Positions 17,435 to 25,122 of a stretch of DNA of 64,000 bases are shown piece by piece. Under the pieces are notes generated by a model. The model saw nothing but the letters and a program-made list of their open reading frames with translations, made no database searches and had not been told where the DNA came from. Positions within the stretch are counted from its first letter, which is position 1. Each line of letters opens with the position of its first letter. Origin of the DNA: Deltaproteobacteria bacterium (GTDB lineage: Bacteria; Desulfobacterota; DSM-4660; Desulfatiglandales; Desulfatiglandaceae); assembly GCA_019307945.1 (NCBI GenBank), contig JAFDIS010000002.1, forward strand, positions 26,436-90,435. Direction: 5' to 3'. Both the position numbers and the translations under genes were made by a program.

Positions 17435-18502
17435 TCACGGCTTTGCAGGTGGACCCAAGGCCCGCACCCTCAAAGCGTGGTCGGCCAGGACCACCCTGAC
17501 CATGGCCTCCAGCACGGGCACGATTCTGGGCACGGCGCACACATCGTAGCGCCCGGCAAGGCGAAGGGATGCGGGTAGGCCCTCACGGTCGATGGTCTCC
17601 TGTTCCCGGCCGATGGAGGGGATCGGTTTCACAGCGGCCCGGATGATGATCTCGTCCCCATTGGATATGCCCCCCAGGATACCGCCCGCGTGGTTTGTCT
17701 TGAAACCGGCAGGGGTCAAGGGGTCGTTGTTCTGGGAGCCCCGGGCGCGGGCGGCCTCCAGGCCGTCTCCGATCTCCACGGCCTTCACGGCTCCCACCGA
17801 CATCGCAGCCTTGGCCAGGTCCGCATCCAGCTTGTCGAAAACGGGCTCTCCCAGGCCCGCCGGACACCCGGAGACCCGCACCTCCACGACGCCTCCCACG
17901 GAATCGCCCTCCTCCCTGGCACGGATCATGGCCTGTTCCATGCGCCGGGCGGCCTCCGGATCAGCGCACCTGCAGGGGTTGGACTCAATGACCTCGGGCT
18001 TAAACCGGGAGGCCCGAATGCCCGCTATCTCCAGGGCGTAACCCAGGACCCGCACCCCGTGGGGCTCCAGGATTTTTCCGGCCACGACCCCTGCCGCTAC
18101 CCTGGCGGCAGTCTCCCGGGCGGAAGACCTCCCTCCGCCCCGGTGGTCGTAGTGCCCGTATTTACGGTAATATGTGTAGTCCGCGTGACCCGGCCTGAAG
18201 AGCCGGGCCAGGACCTCGTACGGCGCGCTTTGAACGTCCTCGTTTCGGATGAGGAGGGTAAGGGGCGTGCCCGTGGTTCGGCCCTCGAAGATCCCTGAAA
18301 GGATTTCCACGCAGTCCTTTTCCTCCCGGGGGGAATCGAGGGCGCCTCTTCCGGGCCTTCGCCTGGAAAGCTCCCCGATAAAATCCTCGGGCCCCAGGCG
18401 GATCCCGGGGGGACAGCCGTCGATCACGGCTCCCACGCAGGGACCGTGGGATTCCCCGAAGGTAGTGATCCGGAAGGCTTCTCCGAAAGAATTCCCCGCC
18501 AT
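17435..18502 (-). CDS. aroC: Chorismate synthase
   Basis: A 355-residue FMN-dependent lyase making chorismate, the seventh and last common step. Marks are [18 protein letters not shown] at the N-terminus, [30 protein letters not shown] and [14 protein letters not shown]. The length is standard. It follows aroK by two bases and is separated from aroF by about 118 bases, the only sizeable gap in the operon; I see no terminator there. Confidence 0.95.
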   Translation of the reverse strand: MAGNSFGEAFRITTFGESHGPCVGAVIDGCPPGIRLGPEDFIGELSRRRPGRGALDSPREEKDCVEILSGIFEGRTTGTPLTLLIRNEDVQSAPYEVLARLFRPGHADYTYYRKYGHYDHRGGGRSSARETAARVAAGVVAGKILEPHGVRVLGYALEIAGIRASRFKPEVIESNPCRCADPEAARRMEQAMIRAREEGDSVGGVVEVRVSGCPAGLGEPVFDKLDADLAKAAMSVGAVKAVEIGDGLEAARARGSQNNDPLTPAGFKTNHAGGILGGISNGDEIIIRAAVKPIPSIGREQETIDREGLPASLRLAGRYDVCAVPRIVPVLEAMVRVVLADHALRVRALGPPAKP

Positions 18503-18504
18503 GG

Positions 18505-19041
18505 TCAGGCACTCCTCCCCGGGCCCTGCAATGGGGCCCGCATGATGATTCGATCAACCACTTCCTCCACCCCAAGGAACGAGGTGTCGACCCGGTGGTG
18601 GGCCGCCCCCTGGTAGAGGGAGAGCCTTTGCCGGAGGACCGTTTCGATCTCCCCGAGGGGGTCCTTGCCCGTGAGGCCGGGCCGGGTGTGGCCGCGAAGC
18701 CCATCCTCCTGCATGCGACGCCGGATCTTTTCGGGTCCAGCCTGAAGCCAGACCACCCAGCCACGGCGTTTTAGAAGCTCGACATTTCGAGGATCCAGCA
18801 CCACCCCTCCTCCTGTGGAGATCACCAGGTCATCCCGGCGGCAGAGGTCCTGGATCAACCGGGTTTCCATCTTCCTGAAAGCCGGCCATCCGTGCATGGA
18901 GACGAGGTCTGGTATGCCCCGGCCCGCCCCCTTCTCGACCTGCTCGTCAGTGTCCACGAAGGGCCGCCCGAGCCTCTGGGCCAGCCTTCTTCCGACGCTG
19001 GTCTTTCCCGTGCAGCGGTAACCGATCAATATGATGTTCAT
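18505..19041 (-). CDS. aroK: Shikimate kinase
   Basis: A 178-residue ATP-dependent kinase for the fifth shikimate step. Walker A is GYRCTGKTS (residues 7-15; most homologues have GxxSxGKS), the shikimate site is seen in FVDTDEQVE and AFRKMETRL, and STGGGVV is conserved. The lid contains LRGHTRPGL. ATG 19041 is chosen because the P-loop fold begins there; the longer frame runs back through the leader terminator. It is the first structural gene of the aro operon, 18 bases after the terminator hairpin's T-tract. Confidence 0.93.
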   Translation of the reverse strand: MNIILIGYRCTGKTSVGRRLAQRLGRPFVDTDEQVEKGAGRGIPDLVSMHGWPAFRKMETRLIQDLCRRDDLVISTGGGVVLDPRNVELLKRRGWVVWLQAGPEKIRRRMQEDGLRGHTRPGLTGKDPLGEIETVLRQRLSLYQGAAHHRVDTSFLGVEEVVDRIIMRAPLQGPGRSA

Positions 19042-19058
19042 GGCGGTTGTGTGACGCC

Positions 19059-19095
19059 AAAAAAAAGCCGTGGGCCCGTCAAGAGCCCACGGCTT
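19059..19095 (-). terminator. Attenuator terminator of the aro operon
   Basis: On the minus strand AAGCCGTGGGC (19085-19095 region) pairs perfectly with GCCCACGGCTT over 11 bp and is followed by eight T. It lies between the leader peptide stop (19118) and aroK (19041). A competing antiterminator is visible: GCCCATGG inside the last codons of the leader peptide (plus positions 19123-19130) can pair with CCGTGGGC, the first arm of the terminator (19085-19092), with a single G-U pair. Confidence 0.85.
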
Positions 19096-19117
19096 GAATG
19101 CAAACGAATCCCGCACG

Positions 19118-19198
19118 TCAACCCATGGGCATGGCACACCCCCAGAAATAAAAATAAAAACCACCCCAGGGTTGATATTGTCCTACGGATTTCGTCAT
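19118..19198 (-). CDS. Aromatic amino acid leader peptide of the aro operon
   Basis: A 26-codon ORF reading MTKSVGQYQPWGG, then FYFYFWG, then CAMPMG. Nine of its codons are Phe, Tyr or Trp, six of them consecutive. It has a Shine-Dalgarno-like GAAAGGAAAG ahead of ATG, starts about 20 bases after the predicted transcription start, and is followed by an intrinsic terminator before aroK. This is the organisation of a ribosome-mediated attenuator responding to charged tRNA-Phe, tRNA-Tyr and perhaps tRNA-Trp. Shortage would stall the ribosome on the run, free the CCCATGG segment and prevent the terminator. It is too short for ordinary gene finding. Confidence 0.85.
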   Translation of the reverse strand: MTKSVGQYQPWGGFYFYFWGCAMPMG

Positions 19199-19224
19199 GG
19201 TCTTTCCTTTCAGATGATCTGCGC

Positions 19225-19253
19225 TCTTTAGACCAATCATAGCAGTGTGTCAA
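19225..19253 (-). promoter_or_regulatory. Promoter of the aro operon
   Basis: On the minus strand TTGACA, a 17-base spacer and TAAAGA; expected start near 19218, giving a 20-base leader before the leader-peptide ATG. A TGCTATGAT extended -10-like sequence lies within the spacer as an alternative. Confidence 0.6.
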
Positions 19254-19539
19254 GAAAAAAATGAAAAGATCATGGTTTCCATATCGGTTCAAAAAATTTT
19301 AACCGGGTGGTATTCCGCTCTCACCGCAAAAGCCGCAAACCAGACAAAAGGAGGTCTTGAACCAACTTGTACGCAAAAAAGGGTTTGGCAATGAAGCGGA
19401 CAAGGCCTGCGGCGATGGTCTTGATTGTTGTTGCGGTTCCGGCCGTGAAGGCGGATGGAGACCCCAGGGTCCTCCAAGCTGAGGGATGGAGAAGACTCAA
19501 TGCATCGAAATTTTCATTACTCGTGAGGCGTGGCAAGTA
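19254..19539. other. Intergenic stretch between aro promoter and vapBC
   Basis: No convincing gene. Short frames exist on the minus strand (for example 19321-19548) but have no ribosome site or recognisable family. The sequence may be a worn-out remnant brought in with vapBC. Confidence 0.35.
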
Positions 19540-19572
19540 TTGACACATTCAGGTTATATGTATAGAATAACC
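19540..19572 (+). promoter_or_regulatory. vapBC promoter with overlapping operator
   Basis: TTGACA (19540-19545), 17-base spacer, TAGAAT (19563-19568), close to consensus. The inverted repeat GGTTAT (19552-19557) / ATAACC (19567-19572) covers the -10 element, the position expected for autorepression by the VapBC complex. Confidence 0.7.
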
Positions 19573-19602
19573 ATATTGGTAATACGTATCTAGGAGATGG
19601 CA

Positions 19603-19809
19603 ATGAGAAAAACCACTGTTCAAATTGACGAAACCTTGCTCGAGGAAGCGGTAAAGGCCATCGGCGCAAAGACCAAGAAAGAAGCAATTGAAGCAGGGCT
19701 CAGATACATTGTTCAGCGAAAAAACAGGGAAGCGTTGCGACAGGAGCTCGGCACATTTGATATCGATTTGACCCTCCCCGAACTGGATCGCATGAGAAAT
19801 GGCGAATGA
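19603..19809 (+). CDS. vapB: VapB-type antitoxin
   Basis: A 68-residue antitoxin of the VapB/DUF2191 type. The N-terminal ribbon-helix-helix is MRKTTVQIDETLLEEAVKAIGAKTKKEAIEAGLRYIV, and the C-terminal tail (TFDIDLTLPELDRMR) would wrap the toxin. ATG 19603 is preferred to ATG 19597 because TAGGAG is six bases before it and overlaps the other. It overlaps the toxin gene by 11 bases. It would bind the palindrome in the promoter. Confidence 0.88.
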   Translation: MRKTTVQIDETLLEEAVKAIGAKTKKEAIEAGLRYIVQRKNREALRQELGTFDIDLTLPELDRMRNGE

Positions 19810-20230
19810 TCGTTTTCTGGTCGATTCTTCGGTGTGGATCTTCGCGCTGAGAAAAGACCCCATCCCCCCCATCAGGGATCGAGTGGCTGCATTGCTCAGA
19901 GACGACGCCGTGGTCACGACGGGTGTCATTAAGCTTGAGATCCTGACGGGCGCAAAGACCGAAAGGGAGTACACGCGCCTTAAGAGTCGCCTGGACGCCC
20001 TGGAGAGCCTTCAAACTGATGAGCGCGTGTGGCAAATGGCCTGCCGACATGGATTCACCCTCAGGCGCCAAGGGATGACCATACCGACTACGGACCTGTT
20101 GATAGCGACCTGCGCCTTGCAGGCCGGCGTTGTCGTGGTCCATGCTGATGCTCATTTTGATCTTATGTCGGGACCGCTTGGGCTCCGAACCGAGAGCCAT
20201 GTCCGGTTGCTGAAAAAAGCGCTATCCTGA
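19799..20230 (+). CDS. vapC: VapC-type PIN-domain toxin
   Basis: A 143-residue PIN-domain ribonuclease. The acidic metal site is visible: Asp in FLVDSSVWI (about residue 8), Glu in TGVIKLEIL (about 47), Asp in PTTDLLIA (about 99) and Asp in HADAHFD (about 117-120). Typical substrates of this family are tRNA or rRNA. It is translated with vapB. The module is placed exactly between the divergently transcribed aro and trp operons, so it may have been inserted there. Confidence 0.88.
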   Translation: MANDRFLVDSSVWIFALRKDPIPPIRDRVAALLRDDAVVTTGVIKLEILTGAKTEREYTRLKSRLDALESLQTDERVWQMACRHGFTLRRQGMTIPTTDLLIATCALQAGVVVVHADAHFDLMSGPLGLRTESHVRLLKKALS

Positions 20231-20307
20231 AGATCTCCGGGTGAAAGCCTTCCACGAGTAGCCGCCTAGGCTATATGCAGAGGACCCCGGCCCGATCAAA
20301 AAAATTC

Positions 20308-20336
20308 TTGACTTTTTGGGCCGCATCATTTAAAAG
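20308..20336 (+). promoter_or_regulatory. trp operon promoter
   Basis: TTGACT (20308-20313), 17-base spacer, TAAAAG (20331-20336). The predicted start near 20343 is only about three bases before the leader-peptide ATG, so the leader ORF would be almost leaderless. Confidence 0.5.
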
Positions 20337-20345
20337 CCTTCGCTC

Positions 20346-20441
20346 ATGAATCGAACTCAGCTAAAAACTCAGACGGAAAGGACCAGGAATTGGTGGTGGC
20401 GCGGTTCCGTAAGGGAGGTGCGCCCACCGAGATCGAACTGA
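20346..20441 (+). CDS. trpL: trp operon leader peptide
   Basis: A 31-codon ORF whose residues 16-18 are three consecutive Trp (TGGTGGTGG, 20391-20399). Trp codons are rare, so the run upstream of trpE and its terminators marks a ribosome-mediated attenuator. No ribosome site is evident before ATG 20346, consistent with a leaderless or nearly leaderless start; an internal start closer to the Trp run cannot be excluded. Confidence 0.75.
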   Translation: MNRTQLKTQTERTRNWWWRGSVREVRPPRSN

Positions 20442-20564
20442 AGATAGATCACTGAAGAGCAAAAGAACCGTGGGCATGCCTCTCCGAGGTCCCACGGTTT
20501 TTTTACGGCGCGCGTAAAGGAAAGGCCGTGGGGCTGAGATTGAAGCCCACGGCCTTTTTGTTTT
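20422..20564 (+). promoter_or_regulatory. trp attenuator with two tandem terminator hairpins
   Basis: Hairpin A: AACCGTGGG (20466-20474) with CCCACGGTT (20491-20499), reinforced by CCTC/GAGG inside, then T7. Hairpin B: AAGGCCGTGGGGCT (20522-20535) with AGCCCACGGCCTT (20544-20556), then T5. The second arm of A (CCCACGG) can also pair with the first arm of B (CCGTGGG), giving an antiterminator that excludes both. Upstream, GCCCAC (20422-20427) can pair with GTGGGC (20470-20475). A ribosome stalled at the Trp codons leaves that segment free; one that reaches the stop at 20441 covers it. The hairpins are read from the sequence; the switching model is inference. Confidence 0.75.
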
Positions 20565-20577
20565 CAGGAGGATTGCC

Positions 20578-22068
20578 TTGGAAATGCAACCGACCTTTCA
20601 AGAGTTTCGGGCCCTTGCCGGTCATGGAAACTGGATCCCCGTCTACCGGGAATACCTGGCGGACACGGAGACGCCGGTTTCGGCCTACCTGAAACTCCGC
20701 GACCACGGCCCCTCCTACCTCCTGGAGAGCGCCGAAGGAGGCCGGCACTGGGGTCGCTACAGCTTTATCGGCTGTAGTCCACACCTTATTTGCCGCCTGG
20801 AAGGGGACCGGCTGGAAATCCGCTGGGATTCAGGTGAGAAATCGGAATTGTCCGCAGAGGACCCCATGAAGGCCCTGAGGGCCGTCACCCGGGCCTTCAA
20901 GGCGGTCTCCGTCCCGGGCCTACCCCCGTTTCAAGGAGGCCTGGTGGGGTTCGTGGATTACGACCTGGCGAGACGGTGGGAAAGGATCCGCACCGGAGCG
21001 CCCGGTCCCTCCGATGGTCCGGGGTTCCTGTTCATGCTCGCGCGCAGGCTCATCGTCTTCGATCACTTCAGGCACAGCGTCCGCGCCGTGGCTTTTGCCC
21101 ACCTGGACGGTTCCCGGGACCCCGCCTCCGTCTACGAGGATGCCTGCCGCGAAGTGAAAGAGACATTGGCTCTCTTGCGGAAACCCTGCCACGACGAGGA
21201 AAAGGGAGCGACCCCCTGCCTTTCAGGGCTTCGGAGCAACTTCAGCCGGGAGGCCTTTGAAGAGGCCGTGGCCCGGGCCAAGAACCACATCGCGGCCGGG
21301 GACGTGATCCAGGTGGTCCTCTCCCAGCGGTTTTCGAGCATTTTTTCGGGGGACGACTTCACACTCTACCGGAATTTGAGGAGCATCAATCCTTCCCCCT
21401 ACATGTTCTACCTTCACTTCGGACAGATCAGACTCCTGGGAGCCTCGCCGGAGATCCTGGCCCGCCTCAGGGACGGCCGAATCGAATTGCGGCCCATCGC
21501 GGGCACGCGAAAGCGAGGCCTGACCCCCGGGGAGGACCGTGCCCTGGAACGCGAACTCCTCTCCGACCCCAAGGAACGGGCCGAGCACATCATGCTCGTG
21601 GACCTGGGGCGAAACGACGTGGGCAAGGTGGCGTCCCCCGGTACGGTCAAGGTCCCGGGGCTCATGGAGGTGGAACGCTACAGCCATGTGATGCATATGG
21701 TCTCCAGGGTGGAAGGCGTTATTGCAAAGGACAAGGATGCCTTTGATCTTTTCATGGCGGCCTTTCCAGCCGGCACGGTGACCGGCGCTCCAAAGGCTCG
21801 GGCCATGGAGATCATCTCTGACCTGGAACCTGAAGCGCGAGGCCCCTATGCCGGCGCGGTGGGCTATTTCGCCCTGAACGGCAACATGGATTTCTGCATC
21901 ACCATACGAACCATGGTCCTGGTGGAAGGCAAGCTTTCCATCCAGGTGGGGGCCGGCATCGTGGCGGATTCCTCCCCGGCCATGGAATACGAAGAGACCC
22001 TTAAGAAGGCGGCCGCTCTCTTCGCGGCCCTGGGAAGGAAGAAGAAAAATGATCTTGATGCTGGATAA
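20578..22068 (+). CDS. trpE: Anthranilate synthase component I
   Basis: A 496-residue chorismate-using enzyme. The N-terminal half has the tryptophan-binding SYLLESAEGG (feedback motif LLES). The catalytic half contains GDVIQVVLSQRF, PYMFYLHF, RPIAGTRKRG, ERAEHIMLVDLGRNDVGKV and GTVTGAPKARAMEII. TTG 20578 is likely the start: AGGAGG is six bases before it, whereas ATG 20584 is twelve bases away. It overlaps trpG by 20 bases. It is the first gene behind the attenuator. Confidence 0.95.
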   Translation: MEMQPTFQEFRALAGHGNWIPVYREYLADTETPVSAYLKLRDHGPSYLLESAEGGRHWGRYSFIGCSPHLICRLEGDRLEIRWDSGEKSELSAEDPMKALRAVTRAFKAVSVPGLPPFQGGLVGFVDYDLARRWERIRTGAPGPSDGPGFLFMLARRLIVFDHFRHSVRAVAFAHLDGSRDPASVYEDACREVKETLALLRKPCHDEEKGATPCLSGLRSNFSREAFEEAVARAKNHIAAGDVIQVVLSQRFSSIFSGDDFTLYRNLRSINPSPYMFYLHFGQIRLLGASPEILARLRDGRIELRPIAGTRKRGLTPGEDRALERELLSDPKERAEHIMLVDLGRNDVGKVASPGTVKVPGLMEVERYSHVMHMVSRVEGVIAKDKDAFDLFMAAFPAGTVTGAPKARAMEIISDLEPEARGPYAGAVGYFALNGNMDFCITIRTMVLVEGKLSIQVGAGIVADSSPAMEYEETLKKAAALFAALGRKKKNDLDAG

Positions 22069-22636
22069 CTACGACTCTTTCACCTACAACCTGGTCCAGA
22101 TGATCAGGGTCCTGGGGGAACAGGTCCGCGTTTGTCGCAATGACGAGCCCTGCCTTTTGCACTTGGAGGCCCGAAGGCCCATGGCCATGGTTATCTCGCC
22201 CGGGCCGGGGACTCCTTCGGAGGCGGGGCTCTGCGTGGAGGCCATCCGGCATTTCGCTCCCAGGATCCCCTTGCTGGGGATCTGCCTCGGTCACCAGGCC
22301 CTGGCACACGCCTTTGGTGGCCGGGTGGTCAGGGCGCCGCGGCTCATGCACGGGAAAGTCTCGAGGATCCACCACGATGGGCGGGGCATCTTCCGACGTC
22401 TTCCCAGCCCCTTCAAGGCGACACGGTACCACTCCCTCATCGTGGAAGGAGCCACCCTCCCAGACTGCTTCCGGGTCTCCGCCTGGACCGAAGAGGGCGA
22501 GATCATGGGTATCCGGCACAACGTGTACCGGGCCGAGGGAATCCAGTTTCACCCGGAGTCCATTCTCACGGAACACGGTGGTTTGTTGATGGAAAACTTT
22601 GTCCGGTTCGGAAAGGAGGAAGATAATGATTCGTGA
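22049..22636 (+). CDS. trpG: Anthranilate synthase component II (glutamine amidotransferase)
   Basis: A 195-residue class I glutamine amidotransferase supplying ammonia to TrpE. Marks: MLDNYDSFTYNLVQ, VISPGPGTP, the nucleophile Cys in GICLGHQALA (about residue 80) and the catalytic His-Pro-Glu in GIQFHPESIL. It is not fused to TrpD as in enterics. The start overlaps the trpE end, and the stop overlaps trpD by 11 bases. Confidence 0.94.
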   Translation: MILMLDNYDSFTYNLVQMIRVLGEQVRVCRNDEPCLLHLEARRPMAMVISPGPGTPSEAGLCVEAIRHFAPRIPLLGICLGHQALAHAFGGRVVRAPRLMHGKVSRIHHDGRGIFRRLPSPFKATRYHSLIVEGATLPDCFRVSAWTEEGEIMGIRHNVYRAEGIQFHPESILTEHGGLLMENFVRFGKEEDNDS

Positions 22637-23720
22637 GGCCATTGGAAGGGTGGTCGAAGGAGATCACCTAGCCGAAGGCGAGATGCAGGAAGTGATGGAG
22701 GAAATCATGACCGGGCGGGCCACCCCGACCCAGATCGCGGCCTTTATCACGGCCATGCGCATGAAAGGGGAGACAGTGGAGGAGATTACAGGGGCGGCCC
22801 GGGTCATGAGGGCCAAGGCGAGGAGGGTTCGTGTGGGTGGAACGCAGGGGTCCCGGGGAGCAGGGGCGCAGGATGTTCCCGACGAGCGGGTACTTGACAC
22901 CTGCGGCACGGGCGGGGACGGAAGTGGGACCTTCAACGTCTCCACGGCCACGGCCCTGGTGGCGGCAGGCGGCGGGGTCCGGGTGGCCAAGCACGGCAAC
23001 CGCGCCGTGTCGAGCCGTTGCGGGAGCGCGGATGTCCTCGCTGAACTGGGGGTCAGGGTGGATATTCCCGTGGCCGACGCTGAGCGCTGCATCCGCGAAA
23101 TCGGGATCGGCTTCCTCTATGCCCCCCTCTGCCATGAGGCCATGCGTTACGCCGCCCTGCCCCGAAGGGAGATCGGACTGAGAACCCTTTTCAACCTCCT
23201 GGGTCCGCTGACGAACCCTGCAGGGGTCTCGGCGCAGGTCCTGGGAGTCTACGAGGCGGGGCTTACGGAGAAAGTGGCCAGAGTGCTGGGGAGGCTGGGC
23301 ACCTTGGAGGCCTTTGTGGTGTGCGGAGAGGGCGTCTACGACGAAATCAGCATCTGCGGCCCCACACGGGTATCCCACCTCAAGGGTGAGTCCGTAGAGA
23401 CCTTTGAACTGAAGCCTGAGGACCTGGGACTCAAGAGGAGGGACCCTTCGGGGATCCGAGGTGGGGGGCCCCCGGAGAACGCACGCATCATCCGAGGTAT
23501 CCTGGAGGGCCAGGAAGGGCCTTGTAAGGACATGGTGCTTTTGAACGCGGCTGCGGCCTTCGTGGCGGCCGGACTCGACACCGACCTTCGGTGCGGCATG
23601 GAGCGGGCCCGGGAGGCCATCGGCTCCGGAAAGGCCCGGCTGAAGCTCGAGGCGCTCATCCGTTTTACGAACGGTTGCGGCCGGGGCGAAGGAAAACCTC
23701 GTCCGGAGGGTGCGGCATGA
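22626..23720 (+). CDS. trpD: Anthranilate phosphoribosyltransferase
   Basis: A 364-residue enzyme joining anthranilate with PRPP. Marks: TRPs include DTCGTGGDGSGTFNVSTATALVAA (PRPP loop), KHGNRAVSSRCGSADVLAELG and NLLGPLTNPA. ATG 22626 has AAAGGAGG eight bases before. A 20-residue Gly/Arg-rich insertion (GGTQGSRGAGAQDVPDE) sits just before the PRPP loop, longer than in common homologues. It overlaps trpC by four bases (ATGA). Confidence 0.93.
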   Translation: MIREAIGRVVEGDHLAEGEMQEVMEEIMTGRATPTQIAAFITAMRMKGETVEEITGAARVMRAKARRVRVGGTQGSRGAGAQDVPDERVLDTCGTGGDGSGTFNVSTATALVAAGGGVRVAKHGNRAVSSRCGSADVLAELGVRVDIPVADAERCIREIGIGFLYAPLCHEAMRYAALPRREIGLRTLFNLLGPLTNPAGVSAQVLGVYEAGLTEKVARVLGRLGTLEAFVVCGEGVYDEISICGPTRVSHLKGESVETFELKPEDLGLKRRDPSGIRGGGPPENARIIRGILEGQEGPCKDMVLLNAAAAFVAAGLDTDLRCGMERAREAIGSGKARLKLEALIRFTNGCGRGEGKPRPEGAA

Positions 23721-24496
23721 GGCGGGAGATTGCGGAGATCCTTCGCACGAAAGCGCGGGAGGCCCGGCGTCTAAGGGAACTGGGGGTCAAAGCGGTCGTG
23801 GCAGACAGGCCGAGGGATTTTCTTGGGGCCCTGGGTCGGCAGGGCCGTTGCGGGCTGATCGCGGAGATCAAGTTCTCCTCCCCTTCCTCAGGGATTCTCC
23901 GCAAACGGGGAGATCCTGTGGCCATAGGGAAAAGATACGAGGAGGCCGGGGCCTGTGCCCTCTCGGTCCTGACCGAGTCACGCTACTTCGGCGGAGATAT
24001 CCGCTTTCTGCCACGCTTGCGGGAGGCGGTCTCTCTTCCCATTCTCCGAAAGGACTTCCTGGTGCATGAAGTTCAGGTGGCGGAATCGGCCGCGTTCGGG
24101 TCTGATGCAGTCCTGCTCATCGCCTCGTTTCTCTCTTCACGGAGACTCGCGGCGATGATTGAGGCGTGCCGCAGGGCGAGACTGGCTCCCCTGACCGAAG
24201 TTCACGATGAACATGACCTGGAAAAGGCCCTGGCCTGCGGGGCGCAAATCATCGGCATCAACAACAGGGATCTCAGGACCTTTCGCGTGAATCTTGCCGT
24301 TACCGAGAGGCTCGCCCGTCTCATCCCGTCGGGATGCTTCCTGGTGAGCGAAAGCGGCATCCGAAGTGGCGAGGATGTCAGGCGTCTGAGAGACGCAGGG
24401 GCCCACGCAGTCCTCGTGGGGAGCGCCCTGATGCGGAGCGGGGACGTCCTGGACAAGGCCCGGGAGCTGGTCATGCGGGGCGAGGAGAAGCCATGA
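23717..24496 (+). CDS. trpC: Indole-3-glycerol phosphate synthase
   Basis: A 259-residue TIM-barrel enzyme that closes the indole ring. Marks: LIAEIKFSSPSSGILR (catalytic Glu and Lys), YEEAGACALSVLTE, PILRKDFLVHEVQV, IIGINNRDLRTF and LVSESGI. It is a stand-alone TrpC, not fused to TrpF. ATG 23717 overlaps the trpD stop; the longer frame upstream has no support. Confidence 0.93.
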   Translation: MRREIAEILRTKAREARRLRELGVKAVVADRPRDFLGALGRQGRCGLIAEIKFSSPSSGILRKRGDPVAIGKRYEEAGACALSVLTESRYFGGDIRFLPRLREAVSLPILRKDFLVHEVQVAESAAFGSDAVLLIASFLSSRRLAAMIEACRRARLAPLTEVHDEHDLEKALACGAQIIGINNRDLRTFRVNLAVTERLARLIPSGCFLVSESGIRSGEDVRRLRDAGAHAVLVGSALMRSGDVLDKARELVMRGEEKP

Positions 24497-25122
24497 CGCG
24501 GGTCAAGGTCTGCGGAATCACCCGTTGGGAAGACGCCCTCGCGGCCTGCCGTCTGGGCGTTCATGCCCTGGGATTCATCTTCGCCCCGAGCCCCCGGAGG
24601 GTCACGATGACGCAGGCCCGCGAGATCATCCGGCGTCTTCCACCCTTTGTCCTGGCCGTGGGGGTGTTCGTGGATCCGGATCTTTGCACGGTGGAAAGGG
24701 CCGTCTCTTTCTGCGGCTTGGACCTCGTGCAGCTTCACGGGGATGAAACCCCTGACTTCTGCCGGCAGTTGATGCCCCGGGCCGTCAAGACCCTCCGGAT
24801 ACGGCCCGGGGAAGTACCGTACGTGGCGCGTCGCTATCGGGACAAGGTCCGGGCACTGCTCATGGATACCTACAGCCCCGATGCGCCCGGGGGGACCGGC
24901 AAGACCTTTGACTGGGACCTCGCTGCGCCGGTTCTTCAGACCGGGATCCCGGTGGTGCTCTCAGGTGGACTGAAACCTTCCAACGTGGGGCAGGCCATTT
25001 CGAAGGTGAGACCCTGGGCCGTAGACGTAAACAGCGGGGTGGAGAAAGGTCCGGGAGTGAAGGATCCCGGACTTTTGGAGGTGTTTATGAAAGAGGTTCG
25101 ACGGGCGGAAAGGAAGATTTAA
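24493..25122 (+). CDS. trpF: Phosphoribosylanthranilate isomerase
   Basis: A 209-residue isomerase. The catalytic Cys is in VKVCGITR (about residue 7) and the catalytic Asp in LLMDTYSPDAPGGTGKTFDW. GFIFAPSPRRV, LDLVQLHGDE and VDVNSGVEKGPGVKD are also conserved. ATG 24493 overlaps the trpC stop as ATGA. The stop shares a base with the trpB start. Confidence 0.93.
   Translation: MTRVKVCGITRWEDALAACRLGVHALGFIFAPSPRRVTMTQAREIIRRLPPFVLAVGVFVDPDLCTVERAVSFCGLDLVQLHGDETPDFCRQLMPRAVKTLRIRPGEVPYVARRYRDKVRALLMDTYSPDAPGGTGKTFDWDLAAPVLQTGIPVVLSGGLKPSNVGQAISKVRPWAVDVNSGVEKGPGVKDPGLLEVFMKEVRRAERKI

Noticed and set aside
19321..19548. 75-residue minus-strand frame between aro promoter and vapBC
   Set aside because: No ribosome site, no clear homologue and no position in an operon.
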